From NCBI GenBank assembly GCA_002431965.1, contig DJEW01000011.1, forward strand, positions 1-49,701: DNA of 49,701 bases, in the 5' to 3' direction. The DNA comes from Clostridiales bacterium UBA5888. GTDB lineage: Bacteria > Bacillota > Clostridia > Oscillospirales > Oscillospiraceae. How positions within the stretch are numbered: the first letter of the stretch is position 1; each line of letters starts with the position of its first letter. The position numbers and the translations under genes are program-made. Below are positions 48,798 through 49,701 of the stretch, piece by piece. The notes under the pieces are model-generated. The model did not search any database. It had not been told where the DNA came from and worked only from the letters and a program-made list of their open reading frames with translations.

Positions 48798-49685
48798 ATG
48801 AATAATTATATCCTGAGCTGCTGCTCGACAGCGGACCTGACCCGGGAGGTTTTCACCGCGCGGGACATACACTATGTCTGCTTCCATTTTGCCATCGACG
48901 GCAAGGAGTATACCGACGATCTCGGCGAGAGCATGCCTTTTGACGTGTTTTACAAGAAGATCGCCGACGGCGCTGTGACCAAGACCTCGCAGGTCAACAT
49001 TTCCGAGTATGTCGATTACTTCACGCCGTTTCTTGAAGCGGGGAAGGACATCGTCCACGTCTGCCTATCCTCCGGCATTTCCGGCACGATAAACTCCGCG
49101 CGCAACGCCGCCTCCATTCTCAGAGAGCGCTACCCCGAGCGCAAGATATACATCATTGATTCTCTCGGCGCGTCCTCCGGCTATGGGCTGCTGATGGACA
49201 CTGCCGCGACCAAGCGCGACGAGGGGCTGAGCGCGGACGAGCTTGCCGCGTGGATAGAGGCAAACAAGCTGAGAGTGCACCACTGGTTTTTCTCCACCGA
49301 CCTGACAAGCTATGTGCGCGGCGGCAGAATATCCAAGACGGCGGCGGTGTTCGGCGGTCTGCTGGAGATCTGCCCGCTGCTGAACATGGATAACCTCGGC
49401 CGCCTGATCCCGCGCGCGAAGATCCGCACCAAAAAGCGCGTCATCAAGGAGATCGTTGACAGAATGGAGCAGAACGCGGACGACGGGCTGGACTACTCCG
49501 GCAAGTGCTTCATTTCGCAGTCGGCGTGCTATGACGATGCCCGCGCCGTTGCGGATCTGGTCGAGGAGAAGTTTCCCAGGCTCAACGGCAAGGTGCAGAT
49601 ATTCTCCGTCGGCACAACGATAGGCGCGCATACGGGCCCGGGCACGGTCGCGCTGTTTTTCTGGGGCAAGGAGCGCGTTGACTGA
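48798..49685 (+). CDS. DegV family fatty-acid-binding protein (copy 2)
   Basis: The ATG at 48798 follows AGAGGGG and gives a 295-residue protein beginning MNNYILSCCSTADL. DegV landmarks are LSSGISGTINSARNAAS, the IDSLGASSGYGLL loop, YVRGGRISKTAAV and the C-terminal GAHTGPGTVALFFWG. The normal opening threonine-aspartate-serine/threonine (TDSTSD-like) is changed to SCCSTAD, so the fatty-acid carboxylate pocket may differ from copy 1 (FTDTSS). It has its own promoter and no fakA partner in the window. Complete; the window ends 16 bases later. Confidence 0.92.
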   Translation: MNNYILSCCSTADLTREVFTARDIHYVCFHFAIDGKEYTDDLGESMPFDVFYKKIADGAVTKTSQVNISEYVDYFTPFLEAGKDIVHVCLSSGISGTINSARNAASILRERYPERKIYIIDSLGASSGYGLLMDTAATKRDEGLSADELAAWIEANKLRVHHWFFSTDLTSYVRGGRISKTAAVFGGLLEICPLLNMDNLGRLIPRAKIRTKKRVIKEIVDRMEQNADDGLDYSGKCFISQSACYDDARAVADLVEEKFPRLNGKVQIFSVGTTIGAHTGPGTVALFFWGKERVD

Positions 49686-49701
49686 CGGCAGCCGGCGCGG
49701 C

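Noticed and set aside
1..49701. tRNA, rRNA, riboswitch, transposase or prophage genes
   Set aside because: I looked in the gaps over 100 bases and found no cloverleaf with CCA-type ends, no known riboswitch core I could recognise and no transposase or integrase; structured RNAs of unfamiliar type cannot be excluded by eye.

Overview
The window looks like chromosomal DNA of a GC-rich member of the Firmicutes, most likely an anaerobic gut Clostridium of the Oscillospiraceae/Ruminococcaceae type. The reasons are strong GGAGG ribosome binding sites, sigma-A promoters close to TTGACA-17-TATAAT, a CIRCE operator in front of groES-groEL, BlaI/BlaR1-type and YtrA-type regulators, two DegV proteins, a VanR/OmpR-type two-component pair, lipoprotein signal peptides of the Gram-positive kind, and a 2-hydroxyacyl-CoA-dehydratase-like locus typical of amino-acid-fermenting anaerobes. 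The genus cannot be fixed from sequence alone. I saw no rRNA, tRNA, CRISPR array, transposase or phage gene; nearly all of the window is dense coding sequence.

Layout. 1-5.5 kb: end of an aconitase-X pair, a Nudix hydrolase, a DUF1893 protein, an alkA-ogt DNA alkylation-repair pair, and groES-groEL under CIRCE control. 5.7-11.6 kb: thiI-cinA, then a GntR/YtrA-type regulator, ABC ATPase and large permease in one overlapping operon, preceded by a small inverted-repeat element. 11.8-18.9 kb: HtrA-like protease, a phosphoribosyltransferase, tadA, pta, an XRE regulator with lepA, and degV. 19.2-22.6 kb: response regulator, multi-pass histidine kinase and a lipoprotein. 22.7-30.8 kb: rfbA-rfbB, two linked CobW-type metal-handling GTPases (one with a very long His/Asp/Cys-rich insert, one fused to a DUF1980/TIGR03943-like C-terminus), a HAD hydrolase, ilvA and glgB. 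31-33 kb: a small PepSY-like protein, a membrane-bound MerR with a zinc ribbon, and TetR plus a 55-residue ribbon-helix-helix protein.

33.4-39.6 kb holds the most interesting locus: a 922-residue FAD/iron-sulfur oxidoreductase, a stand-alone HypA, two different 2-hydroxyacyl-CoA-dehydratase-family subunits and a 55-residue single-span membrane protein, with TetR divergently transcribed next to it. The ATP-dependent activator (HgdC/FldI type) that this dehydratase family normally needs is absent from the window. A strong promoter followed directly by a perfect inverted repeat precedes the dehydratase genes.

39.7-49.7 kb is a surface and regulation section: lipoproteins, a three-LysM protein, a two-part solute-binding lipoprotein, a BlaI regulator followed by a frameshifted BlaR1-like M56 peptidase and a small secreted protein, then cupin and LUD-domain proteins, an iron-type alcohol dehydrogenase with a membrane-anchored XRE regulator, and a second degV. 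Many gene borders carry perfect hairpin terminators shared by convergent genes, and most divergent gaps contain two readable promoters.
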